Below are positions 1 through 12,476 of a stretch of 64,000 nucleotides of DNA, in pieces. The stretch comes from Hylemonella sp. (GTDB lineage Bacteria; Pseudomonadota; Gammaproteobacteria; Burkholderiales; Burkholderiaceae_C): NCBI GenBank assembly GCA_030695415.1, contig JAUYQZ010000001.1, positions 62,001 through 126,000 on the forward strand, written 5' to 3'. Made by a program: the position numbers and the translations under genes. The notes below the pieces were generated by a model. It was not told the origin of the DNA and made no database searches. It saw nothing but the letters and a program-made list of their open reading frames with translations. Each line of letters starts with the position of its first letter. The stretch's first letter is position 1.

Positions 1-475
<475 letters not shown>

Positions 476-476
<1 letters not shown>

Positions 477-1189
477 CACAGTTCAGACTTGCGCGTGGCC
501 AGCAGGTAGTTGACGCTGGTGTCGTCGCTGAGCCAGTAGCGCCGGGTCAGGGGGTTGTATTCCATGCCGCGCGTGGGGCCCAGCTCCAGACCGGCCTGAC
601 GGCCATAGCGCGCCAGCTCGCTGGGGCGGATCAGCTTGGCGTACTCGTGCGTGCCGCGCGGCAGCAATTTGAGGATGTACTCGGCGCCGACGATGGCAAA
701 CAGGAAGGACTTGGGATTGCGGTTGATGGTGGAGAAGAACACCCAGCCCCCGGGCTTGACCAAAGTGGCGCAGGCCTGCACCACGGACGCCGGATCCGGC
801 ACGTGCTCCAGCATCTCCATGCAGGTCACGACGTCGAAACTGCCGGGCCGCTCGGCCGCCAGCGCCTCGGCCGCCACCTCCCGGTAGTTCACGTTGGGCG
901 TGCCGGCCTCCAGCGCATGCAACTGGGCCACCTTGAGCGCCTTGCTCGAGAGGTCGATGCCCGTGACCTGCGCGCCCCGGCGCGCCATCGAATCCGACAG
1001 GATGCCCCCTCCACAGCCGACGTCCAGAACCTGCTTGCCGGCCAGCGGCACCATGCCGTTGATCCAGTCCAGCCGCAAGGGGTTGATCTGGTGCAGCGGG
1101 CGGAATTCGCTCTCGGGATCCCACCAGCGGTGGGCCAGCTCGGAAAACTTGGCCAGTTCGGCAGGGTCGGCGTTCACGGTAGTACTCAT
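476..1189 (-). CDS. ubiG: Ubiquinone biosynthesis O-methyltransferase UbiG
   Basis: SAM-dependent methyltransferase performing both O-methylations of ubiquinone synthesis. Motif I is VLDVGCGGG (about residues 55-63), followed by GIDLS for the ribose-binding acid and [11 protein letters not shown] further on. From the chosen ATG (1189) the protein is 237 residues, the usual UbiG length, and begins [19 protein letters not shown], a typical UbiG N-terminus. An open frame continues 36 residues upstream but runs through the palindromic hairpins at 1221-1275, so I reject that longer start. It overlaps gph by one base. Confidence 0.93.
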
Positions 1190-1220
1190 GGCCCGATTAT
1201 CCGGTAGCTCAGAAACCTTT

Positions 1221-1275
1221 CGCCGCAATCCGTGAAACGGATTGCGGCGTAGGCTAACTTCGCGAAGCGAAGTTA
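1221..1275. repeat. Two consecutive perfect hairpins with GAA loops
   Basis: Bases 1221-1233 pair perfectly with 1237-1249 (13 bp) around loop GAA. Bases 1255-1263 pair with 1267-1275 (9 bp) around the same GAA loop. They lie between the end of the OmpA-type gene and the start of ubiG. There is no T-run after either stem, so they look like REP-type palindromes rather than terminators. Confidence 0.75.
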
Positions 1276-1300
1276 AGCGCAGCGGCCGGAGCCACAAACA

Positions 1301-1326
1301 ACAAACCCCGCCGAAGCGGGGTTTGT
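1301..1326 (-). terminator. Rho-independent terminator after the OmpA-type gene
   Basis: ACAAACCCCG (1301-1310) pairs with CGGGGTTTGT (1317-1326) around a 6-nt loop. On the minus strand it lies 18 bp beyond the OmpA-type stop codon and runs into a T-rich tail. Confidence 0.8.
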
Positions 1327-1343
1327 TTCAGGTCATCCGGAGA

Positions 1344-1910
1344 TTACCTGTTGGCGCGGGTACCGACCACTTCGATTTCCACGCGGCGGTTCTTGGAACG
1401 GCCTTCGCTCGTGCGGTTGTCAGCCACAGGCTGCTTCTCGCCCTTGCCTTCGGTGTAGACACGGTTCTTGTCGATGCCCTTGGTGGTCAGGTAGGCCTTC
1501 ACGGCTTCCGCACGACGCACCGACAGCTTCTGGTTGTATTCGTCGGTACCGATGGAGTCGGCATGACCCACGGCGATGATGACTTCCAGGTTGATGCCCT
1601 TGACCTTAGCGGCCAGATCGTCCAGCTTCGCCATGGCATCGGGCTTGATGACCGCCTTGTCGAAGTCGAAGAAAGTGTCGGAAGCGTAGGTCACCTTGAC
1701 GGCAGCGGCCGGCGGCGGAGCAGCGGGAGCCGGAGCCGGAGCCGGAGCCGCGACAGGTGCCGGGGCGGGTGCGGGTGCCGGTGCCGGGGCGGGTGCCGGA
1801 GCAGCAGGAGCGGCCTTCGGAGCCGGGGCGGGTTCAGGGGTGGACGCACAACCGGCCATCACAAGTGCGACTGCAGCGAACAGGGCTGCCACGGGATTCA
1901 GTTTTTTCAT
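1344..1910 (-). CDS. OmpA-family lipoprotein with Pro-Ala linker
   Basis: Outer-membrane lipoprotein expected to anchor the envelope to peptidoglycan. The first 21 residues form a lipoprotein signal ending in the lipobox VMAGC. Residues about 28-65 are an almost pure Ala-Pro repeat, a rigid periplasmic spacer. Residues about 80-185 form an OmpA C-terminal domain, with the peptidoglycan-binding signature as GHADSIGTDEYNQKLSVRRA and NRRVEIEV near the end. At 188 residues it is lipoprotein-sized, without a beta-barrel. It is transcribed away from gyrA and ends at a strong terminator. Related families (Pal, YiaD) share the domain, so I give no symbol. Confidence 0.9.
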   Translation of the reverse strand: MKKLNPVAALFAAVALVMAGCASTPEPAPAPKAAPAAPAPAPAPAPAPAPAPVAAPAPAPAPAAPPPAAAVKVTYASDTFFDFDKAVIKPDAMAKLDDLAAKVKGINLEVIIAVGHADSIGTDEYNQKLSVRRAEAVKAYLTTKGIDKNRVYTEGKGEKQPVADNRTSEGRSKNRRVEIEVVGTRANR

Positions 1911-2144
1911 GGTTCTCCTCTAGCGGATTGGGGCCTGAGCGGCACGGCGGTTAAATGGAAGGCATTCATTGCGATGAGCGCCACCCGACTGTCACGGGCA
2001 TTGTGCCATATCAAATCGGGGGGTCAACCCGTGCACCGCGGCGCAGGCGCATGCCCGCTGGGCTCGCCGACGGTCTGTTGCAGCCATGCCACAAGGCCGG
2101 CACTTTAGAATCACGGATTGCCCACGCCCGAGCCTACCTCCTCC
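1911..2144. promoter_or_regulatory. Divergent intergenic region between OmpA-type gene and gyrA
   Basis: This 234-bp gap separates two divergent genes and must hold both promoters. TAGAAT at 2106-2111, 34 bp before the gyrA ATG, looks like a sigma-70 -10 element, but I see no well-spaced -35. Nothing else stands out. Confidence 0.35.
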
Positions 2145-4780
<2,636 letters not shown>

Positions 4781-4781
<1 letters not shown>

Positions 4782-5872
4782 TGCAGCGTCCCTACAACTT
4801 CTCGGCCGGCCCGGCCACCATCGCACCCGAGGTGCTGCAGCAGGCCGCCAGCGAAATGCTGGACTGGCATGGCAGCGGCATGGGCGTGATGGAGATGAGC
4901 CACCGCGGCAAGGAGTTCATCAGCATCTATGAGCAGGCCCAGGCCGACCTGCGCGAGCTGCTGGCAGTGCCGGAGAACTTCCGCATCCTCTTCATGCAGG
5001 GCGGTGGTCTGGCCGAGAACGCCATCGTGCCGCTGAACCTCTCGCGTGGCGGCCCGGTGGACTTCGTGCTCACCGGCACCTGGAGCCAGAAGTCAATCAA
5101 GGAAGCGCGCAAGTACTGCCCGGTCAACGTAGCGGCCACGGATGAAGCCCAGGGCTTTACCCATCTGCCGGACCCGGCCGGCTGGACGCTCAGCCCCGAC
5201 GCGAGCTATGTGCACCTCTGTTCCAACGAAACCATCCACGGCGTCGAGTTCCACGAACTGCCTGACCTGAAGGCGCTGGGCTCCAGGGCGCCGTTGGTGA
5301 TCGACTTTTCCTCCCAGGTCGCGTCGCGGCCGGTAGACTGGTCGCGCGTGGGTCTGGCCTTTGGCGGGGCGCAGAAAAACATCGGCCCGGCCGGCCTGAC
5401 CCTGGTCGTCGTCCGCGAAGACCTGCTGGGCCACGCCCTGCCGGCCTGCCCCAGCGCCTTCGACTACAAGATCGTCGCCGACAACGACTCCATGTTCAAC
5501 ACCCCGCCCACCTATGCCATCTACCTGGCCGGGCTGATCTTCCAGTGGCAGAAGAAACAGGGTGGCGTGCAGGCCATCGAGGCACGCAACATCGCCAAGG
5601 CCAAGCTGCTGTACGAGGCCATCGACCAGTCACAACTCTACGTGAACCGTGTCGCCAAAGACTGCCGCTCGCGCATGAACGTGCCCTTCTTCCTGCGCGA
5701 TGAGTCGCGCAACGAAGCCTTCCTCGCGGGCGCCAGGGCGAACGGCCTGTTGCAGCTCAAGGGCCACAAGTCGGTCGGTGGCATGCGCGCCAGCCTCTAC
5801 AACGCCATGCCCCTGGAAGGCGTGCAGGCCCTGGTGTCCTACATGCGAGAATTCGAGCGCACGCAAAGCTGA
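4781..5872 (+). CDS. serC: Phosphoserine aminotransferase
   Basis: PLP enzyme converting 3-phosphohydroxypyruvate to phosphoserine (serine synthesis); it can also act in pyridoxal phosphate synthesis. It begins YNFSAGPA, a SerC signature, and has MSHRGKEF and the PLP-lysine segment [13 protein letters not shown]. Its 363 residues match the family. The start codon shares a base with the gyrA stop, so it is probably translated from a gyrA-serC-pheA-tyrA-aroA message, a standard betaproteobacterial amino-acid operon. Confidence 0.96.
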
Positions 5873-5874
5873 TC

Positions 5875-6957
5875 ATGGCCAAGACCCTCCCCGAACTGCG
5901 CATCCAGATCGACGCCCTGGACCAGGAACTGCTGGCCCTGCTGAACCGCCGTGCCGCGCTGGCCAACGAGGTGGGTGAGATCAAGAAGGTTGAAGGTTCA
6001 CCCGTGTTCCGTCCGGAACGGGAGGCCCAGGTCATCTCCGGCCTGCAGGCGGCCAACCCGGGGCCGCTGCAGCGCGAGAGCGTGGCGACCATCTGGCGCG
6101 AGATCATGTCAGCCTGCCGCGCCCTGGAAGCGCCGCAGCGTGTGGCCTATCTGGGCCCGGCCGGAACCTTCAGTGAACAGGCCGCCCTGCAGTTCTTTGG
6201 CTCCAGCATCGAACGCATGCCCTGCGGCAGCATCGACGAGGTCTTTCGCGCCACGGCGGCCGGCGCCGCCCAGTTCGGCGTGGTGCCCATGGAGAACTCC
6301 ACCGAGGGCATGGTCTCGCGCTCGCTCGACCTCTTCCTCGCCTCGCCCCTGCACGTCATCGGCGAGACCAGCCTGCTGGTGCGCCACAACCTGCTGCGCC
6401 AGAGCGATACGCTGGAGGGCATCAAGGCCGTTTACGCCCATCCGCAGGCCCTGGCCCAGTGCCAGAACTGGCTCAACACCCACCTCCCGCATGCCGAACG
6501 CCATGCCGCCGCCAGCAACGCCGAAGGCGCGCGGCTTGCCGCCACCCATCCCGACTGGGCCGGCATCGCCAGCGAGCGCGCCGGTAGCGAGTTCGGCCTG
6601 CATATCGTGGCCCACGCCATCCAGGACGATGCCTACAACCGCACACGCTTTGCCGTGGTCTGCCTGCCGCAGACCCTGCCCACCCCGGACGCGTCGGGCA
6701 AGGACTGCGTGAGCCTGATCGTCTCGGTGCCCAACCGCCCAGGCGCCGTGCATGACCTGCTGGTTCCGTTAAAAAAACACGGTGTGTCCATGACGCGCTT
6801 CGAATCGCGACCGGCACGTTCGGGCCAATGGGAATACTATTTCTATATTGATATCCAGGGCCACACCTCGCAGCCCCATGTCACCGCCGCCTTGCAGGAG
6901 TTGCAGTCCCTCTGCGCCTTCTACAAAGTTCTCGGCACCTACCCGGTATCTGAATAA
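5875..6957 (+). CDS. pheA: Bifunctional chorismate mutase / prephenate dehydratase
   Basis: Converts chorismate to prephenate and then to phenylpyruvate for phenylalanine synthesis. An AroQ-type chorismate mutase domain occupies about residues 1-90 (RIQIDALDQELLALLNRRA). The dehydratase domain (about 93-270) starts VAYLGPAGTFSEQAA. A C-terminal ACT domain (about 283-355) carries the Phe-binding ESRP motif (RFESRPARSGQWEY), suggesting feedback inhibition. The 360-residue length is normal. It starts 2 bp after serC and its stop overlaps the tyrA start. Confidence 0.96.
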   Translation: MAKTLPELRIQIDALDQELLALLNRRAALANEVGEIKKVEGSPVFRPEREAQVISGLQAANPGPLQRESVATIWREIMSACRALEAPQRVAYLGPAGTFSEQAALQFFGSSIERMPCGSIDEVFRATAAGAAQFGVVPMENSTEGMVSRSLDLFLASPLHVIGETSLLVRHNLLRQSDTLEGIKAVYAHPQALAQCQNWLNTHLPHAERHAAASNAEGARLAATHPDWAGIASERAGSEFGLHIVAHAIQDDAYNRTRFAVVCLPQTLPTPDASGKDCVSLIVSVPNRPGAVHDLLVPLKKHGVSMTRFESRPARSGQWEYYFYIDIQGHTSQPHVTAALQELQSLCAFYKVLGTYPVSE

Positions 6958-7829
6958 TGTTTGAACAGTTGGGTCTGATTGGCTGCGGCCTCATGGGCGG
7001 GTCCTTTGCCCTGGCGCTGAAACGCGCCGGCTTGGTCAAGCGCGTGGTCGGCTACAGCAAGTCGCCCTCCACCACAGAGCGCGCCCGCGCCCTGGGCGTG
7101 ATCGACATCGAGGCCCCCTCGGCCCTGCTGGCCGTGTCGGGTGCCGACATCGTCCTGATCGCCGTGCCGGTCTCGGCCACCGAAGCCACCTTCAAGGCCA
7201 TCAAGCACCTGGTCACGCCGCAGATGCTCATCATGGACGTCGGCTCGACCAAGCGCGACGTGGTCGATGCCGCCCGCCGCGCCCTGCGCGAGCAGATCGG
7301 CTCCTTTGTGCCCGCCCATCCCATTTCCGGCAAGGAAGTGTCAGGGGTGGAGCATGCCGACCCCGACCTGTACTCCGGCAAACAGATCATCCTGACGCCG
7401 ATCGACCGGACCCACGCCCCGCAGATCCAGCGGGCCATCGACGTCTGGTCTGCCCTGGGCTGCAATGTGCTCAAGATGACGCCCGAATCGCACGACGCGG
7501 CTTTTGCGGCGGTAAGCCACCTGCCGCACCTGATCGCCTTCGCGCTGATGCACTCCATCACGGGCCAGAACCAGGGCAAGGATTTCCTGTCCCTGGCCGG
7601 ACCGGGTTTCCGTGATTTCACCCGCATTGCCGCCAGCGACCCGCATGTCTGGCGCGACATCATGATTTCCAACCGCGAGGAGCTGCTGACCCAGTCCAAG
7701 CTCTTCCAGCGCAACCTGCAGGCCCTGGAGCACATGATCTCCAGCGGCAACGGAGAGGCACTCGAAGAGCTGATCGGCCAGGCCAGCCAGGCCCGTGCGG
7801 GCTGGAGCATGAACAAGAATCGCCGCTGA
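6957..7829 (+). CDS. tyrA: Prephenate dehydrogenase
   Basis: NAD(P)-dependent oxidation of prephenate (or arogenate) on the tyrosine branch. The N-terminal Rossmann motif is LIGCGLMGGSFALAL, and HPISGKEVSGVEHA and SHLPHLIAFAL are conserved catalytic-region segments. It is 290 residues and monofunctional, with no fused mutase and no ACT domain. The ATG overlaps the pheA stop by one base. Prephenate versus arogenate preference cannot be read from the sequence. Confidence 0.94.
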   Translation: MFEQLGLIGCGLMGGSFALALKRAGLVKRVVGYSKSPSTTERARALGVIDIEAPSALLAVSGADIVLIAVPVSATEATFKAIKHLVTPQMLIMDVGSTKRDVVDAARRALREQIGSFVPAHPISGKEVSGVEHADPDLYSGKQIILTPIDRTHAPQIQRAIDVWSALGCNVLKMTPESHDAAFAAVSHLPHLIAFALMHSITGQNQGKDFLSLAGPGFRDFTRIAASDPHVWRDIMISNREELLTQSKLFQRNLQALEHMISSGNGEALEELIGQASQARAGWSMNKNRR

Positions 7830-7844
7830 CCCTTTGCGCCGCTG

Positions 7845-9851
7845 ATGTTCTCCACTGCATTTCTCGACCTGCCACCCCTGGCCGGCGCGCAAGGCCGCGT
7901 CACCCTGCCCGGTTCCAAGAGCATTTCCAACCGCGTGCTGCTGCTGTCGGCCCTGTGCCGCGGCCGCACCACCCTGCACGACCTGCTCGATTCGGACGAT
8001 ACACGGGTCATGCTGGCGGCGCTGCGCCAGCTCGGCTGCGGCGTGCAGCAGGAGGGCTCCACCGTCGTGATTGACGGCATCGCCGGACAGCTTCCGTCGA
8101 CCCCGCTCAAATTCTTCATGGGCAACGCCGGCACCGCCATGCGCCCGCTGACCGCCGCGCTGGCCATTGCCGGCGGTGACTTCGAGCTCTCGGGCGTGCC
8201 GCGGATGCACGAACGGCCCATCGGCGATCTGGTCGACGCGCTGCGTCCGCTGGGCTGCAGCATCGATTACCTCGGGAAGGAAGGTTATCCACCCTTGCGC
8301 GTGGGTCGACCCAGACTGCAGCTCGATGCCCCGATCCAGGTACGCGGCGACGTCTCGAGCCAGTTCCTCACGGCCCTGCTTATGGCCCTGCCCCTGGTCG
8401 CGAAGGATCGCGATATCACCATTCAGGTGACGGGCGAATTGATCAGCAAACCCTACATCGAGATCACCCTCAACCTCCTGGCGCGCTATGGCATCACCGT
8501 CCAGCGCGAAGGCTGGCAGCGTTTCACCATCCCCGCCGGCAGCCGCTACCAGTCGCCCGGCGTGCTGCACGTGGAGGCCGACGCGTCCTCGGCCAGTTAC
8601 TTCATCGCATTGGGCGCCATCGCAGCCGAGGCGGCGGCGCCGGTACGCATCGAGGGTGTGGGCGAAAGCTCCATCCAGGGTGACATCCGCTTCGTCGAGG
8701 CGGCCCGCCAGATGGGCGCCCACGTCACCGGCGGCCCGAACTGGCTGGAGATCTCGCGCGGCAGCTGGCCCCTGAAAGCCATCGACCTCGACTGCAACCA
8801 CATCCCCGACGCCGCCATGACCCTGGCCGTGATGGCGCTGTACGCCGATGGTCCGACCACGCTGCGCAACATTGCGAGCTGGCGCGTCAAGGAAACCGAC
8901 CGCATCGCCGCCATGGCCACCGAACTGCGCAAGCTCGGCGCCACGGTGGAGGAAGGCGCGGACTACATCCGCGTGACGCCGATGGTCACCTCCGCCTGGA
9001 GAGCGGCTGCGATCCACACCTACGACGACCACCGTGTCGCCATGTGCTTTTCGCTGGCCGCCTTCAACCCGGCCGGGCTGCCGGTGCGCATTCTGGACCC
9101 CCAATGCGTGGCCAAGACCTTCCCTGATTATTTTGAAGCCCTGTTCTCGGTCGCCACGCCGGTGAGCGGGGCCGTGCCGGTGCTCTGCGTGGACGGACCT
9201 ACCGCCTCGGGCAAGGGCACCCTGGCCGCCGCCCTGGCCGAACGGTTGGGCTACCACCTGCTGGATTCCGGCGCCCTGTACCGGGTGACCGCGGTGGCCG
9301 CCTTGCGCACTGGCCTAGCCCTGCAGCCGGAGAACGAAGTGGCCATCGCCGCCCTGGCCGAGCGCCTGCCGGTGCGCTTCGAAGGTGAGCGCGTGCTCCT
9401 GGCTGGCGATGATGTCAGCGCCGCCATCCGCAGCGAGGAAGGCGGCATGAACGCCTCCAGGGTCTCGGCCCTGCCCGCCGTGCGCACCGCCCTGGTGGCC
9501 CTGCAACACAGCTTTGCCCGCCTGCCTGGCCTGGTGGCCGATGGGCGCGATATGGGCACGGTGATCTTCCCGGACGCCCCGCTCAAGGTATTTTTGACCG
9601 CAAGTGCCGAAAAAAGGGCCGAAAGACGTCATAAGCAGTTGATTTCAAAGGGGATTTCAACTAAACTCGAAGGCCTTCGCGCCGATCTGGAAGCGCGTGA
9701 TGCCCGGGACACATCCCGCAGCGTCGCGCCTCTCAAGCCGGCGCAGGACGCCCGGTTGCTGGACAACTCGGATCTGTCGATACAAGAGTCGGTGGATCTG
9801 GTGCTGGACTGGTGGCAGGGCAAACAGCCGTTCGGACCCTCAGAATCCTGA
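7845..9851 (+). CDS. aroA: Fusion of EPSP synthase (AroA) and cytidylate kinase (Cmk)
   Basis: One 668-residue frame carries two enzymes. Residues about 1-435 are 3-phosphoshikimate 1-carboxyvinyltransferase: GSKSISNR near the start, [10 protein letters not shown] in the active site, and DHRVAM near the end. Residues about 445-665 are CMP/dCMP kinase: a P-loop GPTASGKGT, then LDSGALYR and [13 protein letters not shown]. In most bacteria these are separate neighbours (aroA, cmk). Here I see no stop, frameshift or internal ribosome-binding site at the junction. The fusion links aromatic synthesis and pyrimidine metabolism only by gene order; a shared function is not implied. Confidence 0.95.
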   Translation: MFSTAFLDLPPLAGAQGRVTLPGSKSISNRVLLLSALCRGRTTLHDLLDSDDTRVMLAALRQLGCGVQQEGSTVVIDGIAGQLPSTPLKFFMGNAGTAMRPLTAALAIAGGDFELSGVPRMHERPIGDLVDALRPLGCSIDYLGKEGYPPLRVGRPRLQLDAPIQVRGDVSSQFLTALLMALPLVAKDRDITIQVTGELISKPYIEITLNLLARYGITVQREGWQRFTIPAGSRYQSPGVLHVEADASSASYFIALGAIAAEAAAPVRIEGVGESSIQGDIRFVEAARQMGAHVTGGPNWLEISRGSWPLKAIDLDCNHIPDAAMTLAVMALYADGPTTLRNIASWRVKETDRIAAMATELRKLGATVEEGADYIRVTPMVTSAWRAAAIHTYDDHRVAMCFSLAAFNPAGLPVRILDPQCVAKTFPDYFEALFSVATPVSGAVPVLCVDGPTASGKGTLAAALAERLGYHLLDSGALYRVTAVAALRTGLALQPENEVAIAALAERLPVRFEGERVLLAGDDVSAAIRSEEGGMNASRVSALPAVRTALVALQHSFARLPGLVADGRDMGTVIFPDAPLKVFLTASAEKRAERRHKQLISKGISTKLEGLRADLEARDARDTSRSVAPLKPAQDARLLDNSDLSIQESVDLVLDWWQGKQPFGPSES

Positions 9852-10039
9852 AGTCCAAGCGGCACAGAGGCCCACCCGGCTCCCTTCGCGCTGACAAGCG
9901 CCTGGCCGAGTGGTTCAACAACGCAACCCCGCGGATCATCCGCACACAACGCCGTCGACAGCACCCCCCCAGCAGCAATCGTGCTGCTGCAACGCCATGA
10001 CCTTTGGGTCACGGACGCTTAGATGGTCTAGGAACTTAC
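9852..10039 (+). promoter_or_regulatory. rpsA leader region
   Basis: A 188-bp gap between the aroA-cmk fusion and rpsA. AGCAGCA (9971-9977) pairs with TGCTGCT (9982-9988) around ATCG, a 7-bp hairpin about 50 bp before the rpsA ATG. Ribosomal protein S1 represses its own leader in other proteobacteria; a link to this hairpin is only a guess. Confidence 0.3.
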
Positions 10040-11725
10040 ATGTCTGAATCTTTTGCCGCCCTGTTTGAAGAATCCCTGACACGCACTGAAATGCGTCCGG
10101 GCGAAGTCATCACCGCCGAAGTCGTTCGTCTCGAACACGGCTTCGTCGTCGTGAATGCCGGCCTCAAGTCCGAGGCCTATGTCCCCGTCGAGGAATTCAA
10201 GAACGACCAGGGCGTGCTCGAAGTGCAAGTGGGCGACTTCGTGTCCGTCGCCATCGGCTCCATCGAGAACGGCTACGGCGACACCATCCTGTCGCGCGAC
10301 ACCGCCAAGCGCCTGGCTTCCTGGATGAGCCTGGAAAAGGCCCTGGAAACCGGCGAATTCGTCACCGGCACCACCAGCGGCAAGGTCAAGGGCGGCCTGA
10401 CCGTTCTGGTCAACGGCATCCGCGCCTTCCTGCCGGGCTCGCTGGTCGACACCCGTCCGACCAAGGACCTGACGCCCTACGAGAACAAGACCCTGGAATT
10501 CAAGGTCATCAAGCTCGACCGCAAGCGCAACAACGTGGTGCTGAGCCGCCGCGCCGTGGTGGAAGCCTCCATGGGCGAAGAGCGCGCCAAGCTCATGCAG
10601 AACCTGAAAGAAGGTTCCGTGGTGCAGGGCGTGGTCAAGAACATCACCGAATACGGCGCCTTCGTGGACCTGGGTGGTATCGACGGCCTGCTGCACATCA
10701 CCGACATGGCCTGGCGCCGTGTGCGTCACCCCTCCGAAGTGGTGACCGCTGGCCAGGAAATCACCGCCAAGATCCTCAAGTTCGACACCGAGAAGAACCG
10801 CGTGTCCCTGGGTCTGAAGCAGATGGGCGACGACCCGTGGATGGGCGTGAGCCGCCGTTACCCCACCAGCACCCGCCTGTTCGGCAAGATCACGAACATC
10901 GCCGATTACGGCGCGTTCGTGGAACTCGAGCCGGGCATCGAAGGTCTGGTGCACGTGTCCGAAATGGACTGGACCAACAAGAACGTGGCCCCCTCCAAGA
11001 TCGTGGCACTGGGTGACGAAGTCGAAGTCATGGTCCTCGAGATCGACGAAGACAAGCGCCGCATCAGCCTGGGCATGAAGCAGTGCAAGGCCAACCCCTG
11101 GCAGGAATTCGCACAGGACACCAAGCGCGGCGACCGCGTCAAGGGCCCGATCAAGTCGATCACCGACTTCGGCGTGTTCGTCGGTCTGGCTGCCGGCATC
11201 GACGGCCTGGTACACCTCTCGGACCTGTCCTGGAACGAGCCGGGCGAAGCCGCCGTGCGCAACTACAAGAAGGGTCAGGAAGTGGAAGCACTCGTGCTGG
11301 CCGTCGACGTGGACCGCGAGCGCATCTCCCTGGGCATCAAGCAGCTTGACCAGGATCCCTTCACCACCTTCACCTCGGTGAACGACAAGGGCTCCATCGT
11401 GAGCGGCAAGGTCAAGACCGTGGACGCCCGTGGCGCCGAGATCGATCTGGGCCAGGACATCCTGGGTTATCTGCGCGCCAGCGAAATCTCGCGTGACCGC
11501 GTGGAAGACGCCCGCAATGTGCTGAAGGAAGGTGACGAAGTCACCGCCGTGGTGGTCAACGTGGATCGCAAGACCCGCAACATCCAGCTGTCGATCAAGG
11601 CCAAGGATCTGGCCGACGAGCAGGGTGCCATGGCCAACCTGAACCAGCAGTCGGCCCGCGAAAGCGCCGGCACCACCAGCCTGGGCGCCCTGCTGCGCGC
11701 CAAGCTGGACACGTCGGAAAAGTAA
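10040..11725 (+). CDS. rpsA: 30S ribosomal protein S1
   Basis: RNA-binding protein that feeds mRNA to the 30S subunit. The 561 residues contain six successive S1/OB-fold repeats, visible as recurrent [22 protein letters not shown] segments (third and fourth repeats) and weaker first, second, fifth and sixth copies. I chose ATG 10040 ([13 protein letters not shown]) because it matches known S1 starts; a TTG-initiated extension of 12 residues is open but unlikely. ihfB follows, the usual rpsA-ihfB order. Confidence 0.97.
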   Translation: MSESFAALFEESLTRTEMRPGEVITAEVVRLEHGFVVVNAGLKSEAYVPVEEFKNDQGVLEVQVGDFVSVAIGSIENGYGDTILSRDTAKRLASWMSLEKALETGEFVTGTTSGKVKGGLTVLVNGIRAFLPGSLVDTRPTKDLTPYENKTLEFKVIKLDRKRNNVVLSRRAVVEASMGEERAKLMQNLKEGSVVQGVVKNITEYGAFVDLGGIDGLLHITDMAWRRVRHPSEVVTAGQEITAKILKFDTEKNRVSLGLKQMGDDPWMGVSRRYPTSTRLFGKITNIADYGAFVELEPGIEGLVHVSEMDWTNKNVAPSKIVALGDEVEVMVLEIDEDKRRISLGMKQCKANPWQEFAQDTKRGDRVKGPIKSITDFGVFVGLAAGIDGLVHLSDLSWNEPGEAAVRNYKKGQEVEALVLAVDVDRERISLGIKQLDQDPFTTFTSVNDKGSIVSGKVKTVDARGAEIDLGQDILGYLRASEISRDRVEDARNVLKEGDEVTAVVVNVDRKTRNIQLSIKAKDLADEQGAMANLNQQSARESAGTTSLGALLRAKLDTSEK

Positions 11726-11729
11726 TCGG

Positions 11730-11815
11730 CCCTTGAGCGTCCGGCGTTGAGAGTTGAGCGTGCATGGCACGCCCCGCTTTCACGCCGAACGCTCAACCCC
11801 GAACGCTCAACCTTC
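11730..11815. repeat. Intergenic repeat of GAACGCTCAAC units
   Basis: GAACGCTCAAC occurs twice in tandem (11787-11797 and 11801-11811). Inverted, related copies (TTGAGCGT 11733-11740; GTTGAGCGT 11753-11761) lie before it, and a small GCGTGC-ATG-GCACGC hairpin (11758-11772) is embedded. It fills the rpsA-ihfB gap and probably folds in the transcript. Confidence 0.65.
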
Positions 11816-11821
11816 TTCAAG

Positions 11822-12136
11822 ATGACCCGCTCCGACCTGGTTGAAGAACTGGCTGCCCGTTTCGGTCAGCTGACCCACCGCGACGCCGAGTTCGCGGTCA
11901 AGGCCATCCTGGACGCGATGAACGATGCACTGGTGCGTGGGCACCGTATCGAGATCCGCGGCTTCGGCAGTTTCTCCATCAACCGGCGACCACCGCGCAT
12001 GGGGCGCAATCCCCGCAGCGGTGAGAGCGTGGCCATTCCCGAAAAGCGCGTCCCCCACTTCAAGCCGGGCAAGGCCCTGCGCGAAGCGGTGGACCAGCGC
12101 ACCAGCGAAATGCAGGCGGATGAAACCAAGAAGTGA
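11822..12136 (+). CDS. ihfB: Integration host factor subunit beta
   Basis: DNA-bending nucleoid protein, partner of IhfA. The frame from ATG 11822 starts [14 protein letters not shown] and contains the HU/IHF signature [21 protein letters not shown]. At 104 residues it is slightly longer than E. coli IhfB, with a polar tail. The open frame extends 25 residues upstream through the repeat region, which I exclude. It lies directly after rpsA. Confidence 0.95.
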   Translation: MTRSDLVEELAARFGQLTHRDAEFAVKAILDAMNDALVRGHRIEIRGFGSFSINRRPPRMGRNPRSGESVAIPEKRVPHFKPGKALREAVDQRTSEMQADETKK

Positions 12137-12176
12137 TCTCGCCACTCGCTAGAATGCCCTCACCCGGGGGACATTG

Positions 12177-12476
12177 ATGAAACAACTGACATGGCTGCTG
12201 AAGTGGATACTGCGGGCAGCCATTTTTTTTGCCCTGCTCGCCTTCGCCCTGAACAACCAGCAGGACGTCAGCGTGCACCTCTTGTTCGGCCAAGCCTGGC
12301 AGGCCCCGCTGGTGCTGGTGCTGCTGGCCGCCTTTGCCCTGGGCCTGGCCGCCGGCGTGCTGGCCATGCTGCCGCGCTGGCTCAAGCAGCGCCATGCTGC
12401 GCGCCAGTTGCGCCGTCGGTCGCTGACCGACAGCGAGCTCGCCCTCACCACCATCCAACCGCCCCATGAATCTTGA
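12177..12476 (+). CDS. lapA: LapA-like inner-membrane protein (DUF1049)
   Basis: Small 99-residue protein with two hydrophobic segments (about 12-28 and 43-65) and the family motif ALNNQQDVSVHLLFG between them. In E. coli LapA works with LapB in controlling LpxC turnover and so lipopolysaccharide synthesis. I chose ATG 12177; a TTG lies one codon earlier. TAGAAT at 12150-12155 could be a -10 element. It overlaps lapB by 11 bp. Confidence 0.85.
   Translation: MKQLTWLLKWILRAAIFFALLAFALNNQQDVSVHLLFGQAWQAPLVLVLLAAFALGLAAGVLAMLPRWLKQRHAARQLRRRSLTDSELALTTIQPPHES

Noticed and set aside
10028..11770. 580-codon minus-strand frame opposite rpsA
   Set aside because: Shadow of rpsA; His/Val/Gly-rich with no motif.
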